This document shows, piece after piece, positions 1 to 10,957 of a stretch of 64,000 bases of DNA. The notes under the pieces were generated by a model. That model was given only the letters and a program-made list of their open reading frames with translations, was not told where the DNA came from and ran no database searches. How positions within the stretch are numbered: the stretch's first letter is position 1; the number at the start of each line of letters is the position of its first letter. This stretch comes from Escallonia rubra (Eukaryota; Streptophyta; Magnoliopsida; Escalloniales; Escalloniaceae): positions 248,001-312,000 of the forward strand of contig JAVXUO010002115.1 of NCBI GenBank assembly GCA_033065855.1. Direction: 5' to 3'. The translations under genes were made by a program, and so were the position numbers.

Positions 1-490
1 GAGACTCCAGATCTCTGGATAGAATTAGAGGAAAGAGAAAACGCTCATTCCCGATAGGAGTTTGAGATCCTCTTATTAAAGTCCAAAGAAAACAATGCAT
101 CGAGCTGGCATGCTTTTTATTCAGGGAAAAAAACTTGGCAGCTAACTATACAAAAAAAAAAACAGCCATTAAGGGAAAAACTTGGCAGCACATTATTAGA
201 GTGCCATTGACAACAAATCACTTACAATTTGCCATAGTTAAGAATTTGGTTGGAATAAATTTCCAATCATCCTCAAAAGATCGGAGTTTGGGAGACTCGT
301 CTCAGTGTGGCAACAGCCTACTCTATGCATTATAATGAATTCGATCAACAAAAATTACACAAACTTGTTCGTAGGTGACACTTCTTTCCTATATTTTTGT
401 TCAGAGAGAGAGAGTAATGAATAGCCAAAGATATATCAGCAAATTTAGAGCAAGCTCAGCTAAAGTACAGGAGAGATTGTTCAAAGACTA
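1..490. other. AT-rich stretch without a recognised gene
   Basis: No open frame here resembles a known protein and no transposon ends are visible. There is a short GA run near 403-415. Nothing supports a gene. Confidence 0.5.
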
Positions 491-493
491 AAC

Positions 494-855
494 TTTAAGG
501 GTCTGTTTGAAATCACTTACAATTTTCGTTTTCTGTTTCAAAAGAAAAAAACAAAAACGAAAACCAGTTTATTTTTAATTTTTTATAAAAATAAATGGGT
601 GTTTGATTACCCAGTTTTTATTTTGAGTTTTTTCTATGGTGGTGGTAGTGGTGTTGGTGGGGCGTGGCGGTGGCCGGCGGCGGCAGTGGCTGGAAATCCA
701 AAACTTCAAAATTAGAGTTTTAAAAAACAGTTCTATTTTAAAAACTGGTTTTCAAAACTGAAGAAGAAAAAAAAAACGAAAACTGTGTGCCAAAAGCGTT
801 TTTTTTTCTTCAGTTTACAAAACTGTAAACTAAATGATTTTCAAACAGGACCTAA
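494..855. mobile_element. MITE-like element, GTCTGTTTGA-type ends (copy 1)
   Basis: The left end reads GGGTCTGTTTGAAATCA. The right end, on the opposite strand, reads GGTCCTGTTTGAAAATCA, so imperfect terminal inverted repeats enclose about 360 bp. The interior has A/T-rich arms containing CAGTTT and AAACTG motifs and a GC-rich core (about 640-690, GGTGG/GGCGG). A second copy with the same design lies at 10958-11527 and a shorter relative at 56801-56955. No clear target duplication was found. The ends resemble non-autonomous hAT-type elements, but the superfamily is an inference. Confidence 0.55.
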
Positions 856-1236
856 TTTTTTAGGCAAGGCTTGCGATAACTAACTATAAGCGGGGGCTGT
901 GTAAAGCCGTAATTGCTACCAATACATTTCAGAAATAAATTAAGATTTTATGGTTGTTGAAATTAGTTTCAAAATCTGAATAACTATACTTGCCCAAAAA
1001 CAAAAAACAAAAAAAGAAAAAGGAAGAAGAAGAAGAAAAAAGGACAATTTACAGCTAAACAAACTCAAAAGGACGTCACTTGCTAGGATAGGAATCTCAT
1101 TCAAGTTATTAGCATTAGTTTTTACAATAAGGGACAAACAAAAATTAGAATGCTTGCACCCTCTTTATAATTATCTTTTTCTCTTTGGTATACCTAGACA
1201 ACAACATATTTATTTGTTTGATAGTGTCGTCATAGC

Positions 1237-2216
1237 TAGGAATGACAATGAGACGGGTTAGATGCGGATTTCAAATATCCGAACCCGCCCCGACAAAACA
1301 AATCTGCCAGTCCGCCCCGCCATCGGGTTAAGGGATGGGAATACCATCCCCGATCGGGTGTCTACAAGAAAATCCGCCCCCGCCCCGAAGCTATACGAAT
1401 AATGACCATATGCAGGTTCCGCACCCACACCCCCATCCCCTTCACCATACACACATCTGCATAGATCCAAAAACATACAGACAAACCGCTGGCGCACAAA
1501 CCAACTACTGGCGCACCACCAACGCATAACCAAGCACCACCATTGCACGATCCACCAACCACAGCAACGACCAGTCACCAACATAACACCCACCGCACAA
1601 TTACTGCTCGGGAATGGGCGCACCCATAATTTGCTGCTCTGTTTAATGCTTGCAGTTGTTCTCACGGGGAAAATAATTAAAATTACTTAAAGAAAGTACT
1701 ATAATCAAAATAAGGTGGCATGGTTCTAAGCTTAGATATTCGGCTGGTGTGGCTGGCTTCGAAAGCAAAATTGTTCTCCCGAATCAAGATAGCTGGGAAT
1801 TGACCTTATTAATAGTATGGTATGACCTTCGGTAATGGGGGCAGGCAATTGCTTGGCTTTATTCAGGTCTTTGATTCTAGGGCGAAGGAAGAGTGTGGTG
1901 CGGAGGAAGAAAGCGTGAGAAGAGAGAACAAGAGAAAGACGAGAAAAATGTTTAGGCTTTTCTTATATATATTTGGAGCAACGGCTGAGATTGCACATAA
2001 TTATATGTAGGGTTAGGATAAAAACTGTCAAATAACATGCGGGGCAGGTATGGGTCAGACTAAGTACCATATCCGACCCACTGCGGGTTCAAAAAGATAT
2101 ATTTTTAATAATTTTACTATACCCATCCCATGACCCGGTCAAAGTCAAGAAAATCCGCTCCTATAAGATTGGAGCAGGGCGAATATCCAACGGGTGCGGA
2201 TCAAATTGCCACCCTA
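1237..2216. mobile_element. Non-autonomous hAT element (980 bp), copy 1
   Basis: The element is flanked by a perfect 8-bp direct repeat, GTCATAGC, at 1229-1236 and 2217-2224. Its ends are inverted: the left starts TAGGAATGACAAT and the right, reverse-complemented, starts TAGGGTGGCAATTTG. The 8-bp target duplication and TAGGG(A)TGGCAAT ends are typical of hAT elements. Subterminal regions are rich in CCCGCCCCG and GATGCGGAT motifs. No transposase frame is visible, so it depends on another element for movement. A sister element of identical length lies at 3102-4081. Confidence 0.9.
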
Positions 2217-2224
2217 GTCATAGC

Positions 2225-2730
2225 CTTTGAACTAATTCTTTTATGTCATGTAGCATATTTGTTCCTATGGTTGACCTACAGCCAGATTCACCGACAAGGT
2301 GCAAAAATGAATGGAACTATAGACACATACAATAACATACTCAAAAATATATGCATGTGTTTGTGTTATATACTTTAACACAATTTAGCTTATTAGAAAA
2401 TAGAAACTAACATCTAGTAAGATAGCATAAAGAATAATTTGGGTGCTCAACTCATTAAGTTATAACAAATGATGTACCACGCGAGTAAACGGTTGCAAAT
2501 AGTCAGGCCTAGGGGTTTTGGACAGCTTCGTTACAGGACAAAAGAAAATGTCGCAAATATGGAAAGGTGTCAGAAGTTAAGCCAAAATGCAGTTCAGAGG
2601 AATATTCAAATAAAAATTAAAATTCATTGAGACGTTGGCGAAATCAAACCAACCTTAAGGCGGCAATTTGTTTATGAAGTATATTAATGTGGCTGACAGT
2701 TAAATTTTCTAAAAATATTATACTCACACT
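2225..2730. other. Unassigned sequence between repeats
   Basis: AT-rich sequence between the first hAT element and the segmental repeat. I see no gene, transposon end or tandem structure in it. Confidence 0.4.
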
Positions 2731-4595
2731 ACGCACATAAATTTTGTGCCTAAAGCTGCGAGATAAAAAATAATACACAAAATTCAATTAATCAGTTTTA
2801 ACTAAAGGGTTATACTATCCTGTGATTTTTACTCTATACGAATGTAAAATTTCCGTGATTCAATTTCCGATTCGGTCATGGTTCAAGGGCTTAAACAACT
2901 TGATCTTGAAACCTGAATTTTGACTTCTCTAATCTTTGCGATTGAAAGATCATCGAAATGATGCTTCATCGAGGGCTTTATCCCGAACAAGCGAGTGGTG
3001 ATCCTGGACTTGTAGAATCACCGAATTTGAAGGCAAGTTTCTCTTTGATTTAAGGTCGAAAAGAAATTACTCTTCATGCCTTGGAAGTGCTCGATTGAAG
3101 ATAGGGATGGCAATGAGGCAGGTCGGATGCGGATCTTATGAAATCCGTACCCGCCCCGTTAGTCCTGAAACCCCACTCCGCCCCGCCATCAGGTCAAAAG
3201 AGTGCAATACCATCCCCGGTCCTAAGATAGTTTAGAGAACCCGACCCCGCCCCGCTCCGCTCTTTTTTTACTCACAGGAACAACCAGTCTCTCTCGGAGA
3301 CTTTAAGACTTTAATAGAAGAACAAGTAGAAAAATGCCTAAACAAGCCACACTTTGATGCGATTCAGCACTTGTAGAATAAAATCTTATACAACCATCAT
3401 GGAAAGTTTCAGAATTGATAAATTAGTGTGTAAAAGAACACCGCCAGCACACACTTAATTTAGCATACTCCGATCGCACTTAACAAGCTCAGCGAGCACC
3501 ACCGGCACCCCTTACCCAATCGTTATGATCGACTTCGATCAAGATCTGTAGCTCGAAGCCATGGTGGAGGTGGTCGTGCCAGAGCACCGTGGACGGTGGA
3601 CGTGGACAGCTGATGGAGGAGAGATGAAGTTGTGTGGTCGAAGTGGATGGTCTTTGGTCTACTGCTAGGTAGTGGGTGGCCGGCGTGGGGGCAAGGTGGC
3701 GGTGGTTTGTGGCGGCAAGGGGCCGATCGCTGACGACGTCGGGGAGAGAAGGCAGCGGCAGCCGCTTTTGAGTCGGCAGAGAGAAGAGAGGTTGGCAGAA
3801 AGAAGAGAAGAAATTCTAGGGTTTGTCAACAAATATATATATATGTTAAGATGAACGGCTGAGATTGGTTGATAAATAATGGTTATGGTTAGTATACCAG
3901 GGCGGTTACAGGTCGCGGGTCGGATACCGGGGCAGACATCACAGAAAATCATATCCGACCCTAACCCGCTGCGGGTTAAAAATATAAATACCATACTCGC
4001 CCCTTAACCCGGTCAAAGTCAAAATAACCCGCTCCTAACGGGGCGGAGATCCGCCGGATGCGGATCTAATTGCCATCCCTAATTGAAGAGCGGCACTAGA
4101 CTAGTACGTATTGTTTTTCAATGAAGCAAGAAGGAAGGGATGACAATGTTTTAGTAGAGCTTTGACTTTGACTACAGAGATCCTGTGTGTCATTCTTCTT
4201 TATCCCAAGCCCTTCAATTTTAGGCAGTTGGTAGGCTTAATTTCAAAAAAAGTCCATGATTTGGGCTTTGACTTCATCTTTAAAGAGAATTTTATACCAT
4301 TTAATTCAATCAGAAAATTTTAAAACGGATTCTTAATTTACATTTAATTTAGAAATACTTTCCTTTAGTTAAATTTGACTTATTTGGACAGCGGTAAGAC
4401 CAAACACTGAGTTAGATGTATTGAGCAAATAATTTTAATTGGACTAGTTCTTTCGATTTAACCTCAGTTCGAAGCCATCTCTTTGTTTGACTCCAAATTA
4501 GCACCTTGATCCGCATTTTTTCCATTGTTGAATATGTGACTTAGTCAACAAAACTTTGCATTATTGCCCAGAGCAAATTTTCAGTGCCTACAAAT
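2731..4595. repeat. Segmental repeat, copy 1 (interrupted by a hAT element)
   Basis: This stretch, without the 980-bp hAT element at 3102-4081, aligns by eye with 8255-9420. Shared landmarks include GCTGCGAGATA/GCTGTGAGACA, GAAATGATGCTTCATCGAGG/AAAATGATGCTTGATCGAGG, TTTAATTTAGAAATACTTT and a GACT-AGTCAACAAAA segment near 4545/9370. The copies are clearly diverged, with small indels throughout. The duplicated sequence has no recognisable coding content and its origin is unknown. Confidence 0.75.
3102..4081. mobile_element. Non-autonomous hAT element (980 bp), copy 2
   Basis: A perfect 8-bp target duplication, ATTGAAGA, lies at 3094-3101 and 4082-4089. The ends are near-perfect inverted repeats: TAGGGATGGCAATG on the left and TAGGGATGGCAATTAG on the right (reverse complement). 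It is in the same family as 1237-2216 and has exactly the same length. The interior has GC-rich GATGCGGATCT and CCCGCCCC motifs and short unrelated frames, but no transposase. The paralogous sequence at about 8630-8650 lacks the element, giving an empty-site comparison. Confidence 0.92.
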
Positions 4596-6080
4596 TGCCC
4601 TCCGCTTTGAGACTTCTCCATACTCTTCGTTGTGAGGCGCTGTAACAAGGATTAAAGTAATTTTCTTTTCTTTTTATTTTTTCGGTTTCGTAATTAGGCC
4701 TAGGCCAACAAGCATTTTTCAAAAGCCGAAGCTTAGTAGGGTTTTAACTTATAAGTTTATCAATAAAACCCTAGACGCATCTTTTATTGCTACGGAAGCT
4801 GCAGAAGGGTGGCGTATGTGACCACACAAAAAATGCTTCCTTTTTATTTTTTTTTGTGTTTTTTTTTTATTAACTTTGAAAACAAGTCGCCTCTCTTGAA
4901 GACTTGTGCGGTATATATATTTGCAGTTTTATTTTTAAGTACCATCGCGAGGCTTGTATAGTCAATTTTGTTTTTTCTTTTGGGCTTTACTCATATAAAA
5001 TTGGGCAGACCCACTCCCATGGCTTGCTGCTGATTGATCCTTAGGGTTTTTATGCCTCTATAAAAGGAAGCCCAAGCCCAAGATACTATGTCTTGGCGGC
5101 TGTGGCATCCCAGCCTGAACTATGGTGATCTCCTCTGACAAGGCGAACGTGGTAAACATTGTGCATAATGCTGCCTTGTTTGCTTTCATGGTGCTATCTC
5201 TATATCCGACCACGTCTTATGTGTCATATGCTTGGAGTACATGTGCCATGGAAACTCCATAGGACTTTCTTGAAGTCGGTTGTACGCCTGTTGATCATGT
5301 CAGTGTTTTCATCACCGGTGGCTTTGTGTTCACACAGTTTGTTTTGCACCAGATAAGACTTTTTTTTTTGTGTGCAGAACTTACGGTGATAGAATGATAG
5401 CTGTAAAAAGAGGAGGCATTCGTGGCGATGGATTGGTGGTTGTCCGTCGACGACCAAGTCAGCGCCACCCTTACGGCCGATTGAGCCCATCACAGGTGAT
5501 AGAGATGCCTCCATCACTGGCCGGTGGCCATGTGCATCCCGGCGTCGTCTTTGTAACAGTCGTGCGCATGCACACAAATCAAGAGGGGTTGCCATCTCCG
5601 TTTGACCACCCATGGTCGTGCGTCCACTGGCACCTCTACAGCCACGTACGCACGTAAATCAAGACAGTTTGCCATCTTAGGTTCGTCGCTGACAGTTGTG
5701 CACCCACCGTTACCTCCACAGCCACGCGGCCCAAATCAAGATGGTGTTTATCAAAGGTGGAGGGGTTTGCAACGGTGGATTGGTGGAAATGGATTGAACA
5801 CCAAAGGTTTGGGTGGTCCAGTGGCCTTTCTGGAGCTGCCTCAGGACCGACTGTTTGCATCCTTTTCACACTCGTATTGAGATATGTGCACACCCACCAA
5901 CATATGCTCGCACACCCACACAGAGGTTGACGGGCCAAGGGGTAAGGCCGGCTCTCCACCGTCGATTGCACCACCGGCAGCCATTTTCTGATCATCCTTT
6001 TTTTTTTCGTTTTGCTTCCAAGTAGATTCAAGTTGCAACATTTATTGAATGCAGTGCTAGTATAAAAAATATACAAGACT
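4596..6080. other. Gene-free stretch with short unassigned frames
   Basis: After the segmental repeat the sequence has T-rich runs (4830-4875) and then a GC-richer part (5380-5960) with several overlapping frames under 150 codons on both strands. A phrase of the type GCAC-CACAAATCAAGA recurs near 5570, 5650 and 5730, suggesting weak internal duplication. None of the translations resembles a known protein. Confidence 0.4.
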
Positions 6081-6129
6081 TGGGGTTTATCGGACTGCTA
6101 TGAAGATCCGCTTGACATGACTAGGATTT

Positions 6130-6690
6130 TTGGGCTCACCTCGTCGACTGACACTTTTGACATGACCAAGGCGACTCTGCATTTGACTATATTGAAAGTG
6201 TGCTCGACAAGACTTGTAATTGGGCTTACCATCTTTTGTATGTTCTTTAGTTGATCTACACTTTCGATATTTAACGTTGCTCGGCCAAAGTTGCGCATTA
6301 GGACTTGCTTTCTTTTTCAGGTTTTTAAATTGATCTGCACTTTTCGTATCAAAGGCGTGCTTAACAAGACTTGTATTTGGGTTTGCCTTCTTTTGCATGT
6401 TCTCCCGTTGACATGCATTTTTCATATTGTTATTATGCTCGACAAGACTTGCATTTGGACTTGCCCTCCTTCGCATAGTCTCTTGTTGAGATGTACTTCC
6501 ATATTGAAGACAGTTCGAAGTTTCATTGCTTTGGAGGTGCGCTCAACAAGACCTACAACCGGACTTGGCTTCCTCTGCTTAGTCTTTTGTTGACCTGCTC
6601 TTCAACAAGTCGGAAGTGTGCCCGAGAGAACTCGTTGTTGGACTTGCCCCCATTTGCTTGTCAGTCGGATGTGATAGCACTTTCGCATTC
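6130..6690. repeat. Degenerate tandem repeat, ~78-bp unit
   Basis: The phrase CTCGACAAGACTTG...GGACTTGCC recurs with starts at about 6203, 6280, 6360, 6438, 6542 and 6621, giving spacings of 77, 80, 78, 104 and 79 bp. Between phrases lie TTCTTTTGCATGTTCT and TTGACCTGCACTTTTC blocks. On the minus strand the unit translates as about 26 residues containing PN-x-SLV-x-H. One frame stays open from 6476 to 6087, but 2-nt changes between units shift it. It lies downstream, on the minus strand, of the gypsy gag relic. Whether it was once coding is unknown. Confidence 0.7.
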
Positions 6691-6837
6691 CGTATGCTTG
6701 GCACGATAGACTAATTAATTAGCCTTAAGACTCTATTATAGACTGTCATTTTTTGGTGCCTATGCAATTTGTGCTCGTGCGGGCTAAAAGAATTGATGAT
6801 ACAGTTTAAGTTCGTGCTAAGGAGAAGGGATTTTGAT

Positions 6838-7090
6838 TTTGGCCTTCACTTCGAGCATCGAGCTTGATCGGATGAAGACAACTTGAATTTAGTTGAAGAG
6901 TTTTAGAGCTTAATATTCAAACACTTAATTTGATTTATGCCTTCAATTCCGTACTTGGAACTTTGATTAGGTGAAGACTACTAAGATTTTTGATTGAAGG
7001 GCATTACAGCTTGATATTCAACCGAATAATATGACTTTGAACTTCAATTTCGAGCTTGAAGCTTGATCAGATGAAGTCAACCTCACTTGG
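6838..7090. repeat. Degenerate tandem repeat, ~100-bp unit, 2.5 copies
   Basis: Units begin near 6843 (CCTTCACTTCGAGC), 6940 (CCTTCAATTCCGTA) and 7041 (ACTTCAATTTCGAGC). Each contains a GCTTGAT-GGATGAAGAC segment, and the first two continue with TTAGAGCTTAATATTCAA-like sequence. Spacing is about 97-101 bp. The units are strongly diverged from one another. Confidence 0.65.
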
Positions 7091-7265
7091 ATTTATTTAT
7101 TTATTTAACTATTGTCTTTTACCCAAAGGCTGTAGAGCTTGACCTTGGATATGATTTCATTGTATCCTATCTGAATGCTTTACCTTTTTACACTTTTTGG
7201 GGCTTCACAGGGGTGCTGAGTCTTTTGGTGCTCTTTAGAGCTTTGGATGCCCCAGCATGGAGGCC

Positions 7266-8110
7266 TTAGGCAATCCGTTCTAATGCTGATGATAAGAAGA
7301 TAAAGAGACCACGTAGGCCTAAGGCGATTGTTCTCTTGCTGATGGAAGTGTTGTTTAACTCTTCAACCTCCTCATCATCTAGATGGATTTTCCCTTTTCT
7401 GTACAAGTTTATAATCACCTCCTTAAATGTGAAGCACTTTTCGGTTGAATGACTAATGAGATGGTGATACTTGCAGTATCTCAACTTGTTAACTTGCCCC
7501 ACTCCTCTGCACGTTTTAACGTGGGGAGGTTAATAAGCTTCTATTCGAGTAGGAAGTGTAATATCCCTGGAACTCTCAACTTTGAAAAGGGATAAACTTT
7601 TTGTTCCAACTCTTTTAGCTTGGGCCATTCTCTCCCTTGATGTTGATCTTTCTTCTTGATATTATTCTCCTTTTTATGTTTGTTGAAAATCTTTAATTGA
7701 TTTGCAGTTGGATCGTCCTAGGTTACTTTAATTTGAACCCCACCGTCGTTCCACTTTTCTGGTTTCTTTACGGGGGTCACGTATTGGTGGGTTATTTCCA
7801 CCATGATTCGCTACGGTGATCTCCATGTTATGGCCTCATGTTTCCAGCTCCTCAAGGTACAGAGTTTGTAACCTTGAAGACGGTACAATCCACCTCAATG
7901 CATACCTTGCGTACACATTTCTTTAGCAGAGGCTTCTGATAGTCTTTCATTATAGTCTAAGCTCAAGGTTTGCCACATGTTGATATAGTGCACTACAGGC
8001 TCCTCTTTTTGTTGCTTGGTGTAAGTAAGTTCCAACATGCTCATAGACTGGGGATGTCAATTTCATCTTTTGCCCAGCTTCGAGTCACAGGGCCAGAAGA
8101 AGTGTTGCTC
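7266..8110 (-). pseudogene. Ty3/gypsy retrotransposon gag relic
   Basis: Read on the minus strand, 7995-7890 gives EPVVHYINMWQTLSLDY followed by MCTQGMH, matching the conserved gag core of plant gypsy elements. About 7625-7555 gives LKELEQKVYPF, and 7490-7380 gives a CKYH-x5-SHSTEKCF segment followed by VEELN, matching the conserved segment at the gag C-terminus. In-frame stops (directly after MCTQGMH, among others) and frameshifts break the frame. No protease, reverse transcriptase, integrase or LTR was recognised nearby, so this is an isolated dead fragment. The family assignment rests on remembered motifs and is fairly firm. Confidence 0.75.
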
Positions 8111-8254
8111 TAGTGTTTCTCGTGGCAGCACTTTTCGCAGTGTTCTCCATGGCTAGAGTCTACTGCACTCTTTGGTGCTATTGATGTGTCGAAGGTCATT
8201 TGAGAATCTTCAACGGCAAACGAGGTGAGAGGCAGGGTGGTACATTGGGCATGC

Positions 8255-9420
8255 CAAAAACTTGTACACATAAATTACGTAACTAAAGCTGTGAGACAAG
8301 AAAAAATGCAAAAAATTGAATTTATCAATCTTGATCAAAGGTTTATACCACGTGTGATTTTTACACAAAACGTATGTAGACCTTCTGATTCAATCTTTGA
8401 TTCGATTATGGTCATAAGAGCTGAAACAACTTTATATTGAAATGTGGACTTTGACTCTTCAATCTTTACAGTTGAAAGATCGTCAAAATGATGCTTGATC
8501 GAGGACTTCAAGGCTTTATCCAGAACAAGCAAGTGGTGATCCTTGACTTGCACAATCGCCGAATTTGAAGGCGAATTCTTTTTAATTTAAGTTCGAAAAA
8601 AATTACTTTTTGTTTCTTGGAAGTGCTCGGTTGAAGAAGGTCACTAGATTAGTGTGTATTTTTTTTTTTGTCAAACGGCAATTGCATTAATTAAAAACGT
8701 AGAAGTACAACTAAAATAGCATAAACTAACGTGTGACTGTGGAAACAGAGTACAAAAAATACTAGAAAAAGAGTACAAACAACAACAGATGCTTGATCCT
8801 GGAGCTGGCCAACATGACCTTGGAAGAAAACAGTATTATATGAGGGAAGTACAAAGTGTGGGCTGACAAAGTTGCGGTGGAGCCTTCGCTCTGAGTGCTA
8901 AGACCATTTTGTCCTTCTTGCATACCCCAAACCCTTTATTTAAAGGTAAGATGTTAGGTTTTGAAGAACCCAAGATTTGGGTTTTAACATCGTAATCAAA
9001 GATTTGTGTACCCTTCAATTCAATCAAAATTTCTTAATGAAATGGAATCGTATTTATTTTTAATTTAGAAATACTTTTCTTTAGTCAAAGTTGACTTATT
9101 TGATTTGATAAAAGCAAGACCACACATTTGGGCTAGATTCATTAACCAAATAATTTTAATTGAACTCCTAATTTTTCCTATTTAACTTCGGTTCGAACCC
9201 ATCATTTTGTTTGACTTCGACAATTATTAACATCACTTTTTTAGCGTCACTAAATAAAAGTCACTGAAAATATTTAGAGATTATTGATTGTCGCTATATA
9301 AGGGGTAAGAGGAAAATTCTCCCAATCGGGATAGCGGCCAAATTTTTTCCTTTTTAAAATGTTGAATATTTGACTAGTCAACAAAATTTCGCATTATTAA
9401 CCACTACAAATTTTCAGTGT
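8255..9420. repeat. Segmental repeat, copy 2 (empty hAT site)
   Basis: This aligns with 2731-4595. At the point where copy 1 carries the hAT element, this copy reads GGTTGAAGAAGGTCACTAGA without interruption. It has its own insertions: a LINE-like poly-T tail at 8659 onwards, and about 110 bp at 9229-9340 with no counterpart in copy 1. No coding content was recognised. Confidence 0.75.
8659..8850 (-). mobile_element. 5'-truncated LINE 3' tail (tentative)
   Basis: An 11-nt poly-T run (8659-8669) is followed by GTCAAACGGCAATTGCATTA. Reverse-complemented, this is a typical plant LINE terminus of the form AATTGCCGTTTGAC plus poly-A. The segment is absent from the paralogous copy 1, which supports an insertion. 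The right boundary and target duplication are not resolved. Confidence 0.45.
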
Positions 9421-9464
9421 ACGTTCACATTGACAGTCGTCCTCAGCAGTATGGAAAGACTATT

Positions 9465-9945
9465 ATTTTCTTTCTTTCCCATGAGTGAAAAAGAATACTG
9501 TGATTTCATCTTGTTGTCCTTTACAATGGCTAGTGCTACGTTTGCATCACATAGAAAATTGATTCTTCAAGAATTTGCAAAATGTTAAATCATAAAGACG
9601 CACATTAGTTGGAATAAATCTCACAAAAAATTTACAGTCACTTACAAAACAAACTGTTGATGACATTACAATACGGAGCTATAAATGGAAAATATTATGG
9701 TTATCTCGTTGTCCTTTCTTTTACATGAACGAAAAGATTACTGTGATTTCATCTCGTTGTCCTTTACAATGGCCCATGCTACATTTCCATCATATAGAAA
9801 ATAAATTCTCCTAGAATTTTCAAAATGTTCGAATCATAAAGGCACACATAAGTTGTAGTAGATCTCACAAAAAATTTACAAAGTCACATACAAAATGTCG
9901 ATTACATTAAATGCGGGGCGATAAATGGAAACTATTTTAGTTATC
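9465..9945. repeat. Tandem duplication, ~240-bp unit
   Basis: Two adjacent units (about 9465-9704 and 9705-9945) share TACTGTGATTTCATCT-GTTGTCCTTTACAATGG, ATCTCACAAAAAATTTACA and a terminal ATAAATGGAAA-TATT-TGGTTATCTC. Divergence is modest. It lies just upstream of the defensin-like gene, with about 240 bp between them. No coding function is apparent. Confidence 0.75.
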
Positions 9946-10100
9946 TCAAACAGTGAAAATTTGTAAGCAGTCTTGGTAAGTTCATTATTATTCCCCTTTA
10001 GTGTGATAGTTACATCAGGAGATTGCTTTGGCTCACCATTAAATTGACCCCTCACTTAGGCAAAAAAGGCAAGTACCATATCTGTGCATGTGGGTTAATT

Positions 10101-10110
10101 GTATAAATAC
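10101..10110 (+). promoter_or_regulatory. Probable TATA box of the defensin-like gene
   Basis: GTATAAATAC lies 74 bp upstream of the ATG at 10184. That is a plausible plant TATA position with a transcription start around 10130-10140. Confidence 0.45.
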
Positions 10111-10183
10111 CACTGCAATACTTGGGACTCCATCACCTTTTTGCAGAACACGAGTAAACACTAAAGAATTAGATTCACTCGAT

Positions 10184-10658
10184 ATGGCTAAGTTTTCTTG
10201 CTCCTACTTCTTTCTCCTCGTCCTTGTTATCTCAGGTTTGTCCATATGCCTCCTATGAAGCTCTTTCTTTCTCTTATTTTTCGTTTCTTTTGTTCTTGTG
10301 GTACGTTGAATAACTTAAGGGTGATATATATTGTTAGCGAGGCAACATCTTCGAAATGAAGTCCTTGAATCTAAACCAAAGTTGCAGTAATTAACCATCA
10401 AACAGTCTGAGCTTTACGTATTCGTGTCTGGATATAAAGCCTTTTTGTTTCTGATCAGCCTTGTTTCAAATTTGTGCAGCCATGTTGATGGTGGTTCAAG
10501 GTGGTAATGTGAAAAGATGCTCCGTAATTCTGGACCCGAAGGAGTGCAACATAGGAAGCTGCATTGACCAGTGCTATAAGCAATACAAGGGGAATGGGGT
10601 TTGCGGTACCTCAGCTTCCGGCGAAGTCTCCGTCTGTTATTGCGTCTACCCTTGTTGA
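10184..10658 (+). CDS. Defensin-like (LCR/DEFL-type) secreted cysteine-rich peptide
   Basis: Two exons, 10184-10235 and 10480-10658, joined by a 244-nt GT-AG intron that falls within the signal-peptide region, as is usual in plant DEFL genes. The product is 76 residues. Residues 1 to about 24 form a hydrophobic signal peptide with a leucine/valine-rich core. The predicted mature part has eight cysteines at 31, 40, 45, 49, 59, 70, 72 and 76, spaced C-x8-C-x4-C-x3-C-x9-C-x10-C-x-C-x3-C, fitting the four-disulfide defensin-like fold. Such peptides are secreted and act in defence or pollen-pistil signalling; which applies here cannot be told. A TATA box lies at 10101 and an AATAAAA-type signal near 10768. 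The gene has no breaks and no close paralogue in the window. Confidence 0.85.
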
Positions 10659-10957
10659 TTCGGCGACGTCTTTCATGGTTATTCCTCCTCCTAGGGTACA
10701 CTAATGTACTATCTCAGCAATGCTCAAAGAAACTTGTACCATCATTTTTTAGTGTTGAGGTATTTTAATAAAAATTAGTAGTATTTCATAGAAATGGCGG
10801 TCACGAGAGTTAACAATATTTATTTATGTTGGACCAATTAAGCACATTCTTGTGCCTCAATGGCTGCGATGCTGGTTCATATAGATGGACCTTACGTCCA
10901 GTGTATTTTGGTACAAATGTCGACGCAGTTGGAGAAACTGAAAAAACTGAAAAGAGT

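Noticed and set aside
7266..8110. Intact gypsy retrotransposon
   Set aside because: Only gag motifs are present and they are broken by stops. No LTRs, reverse transcriptase or integrase were found around it.
10414..10701. 95-codon frame on the minus strand over the defensin-like gene
   Set aside because: It is antisense to a gene with a signal peptide, eight cysteines and correct splice sites. The translation has low-complexity Arg runs and no similarity.
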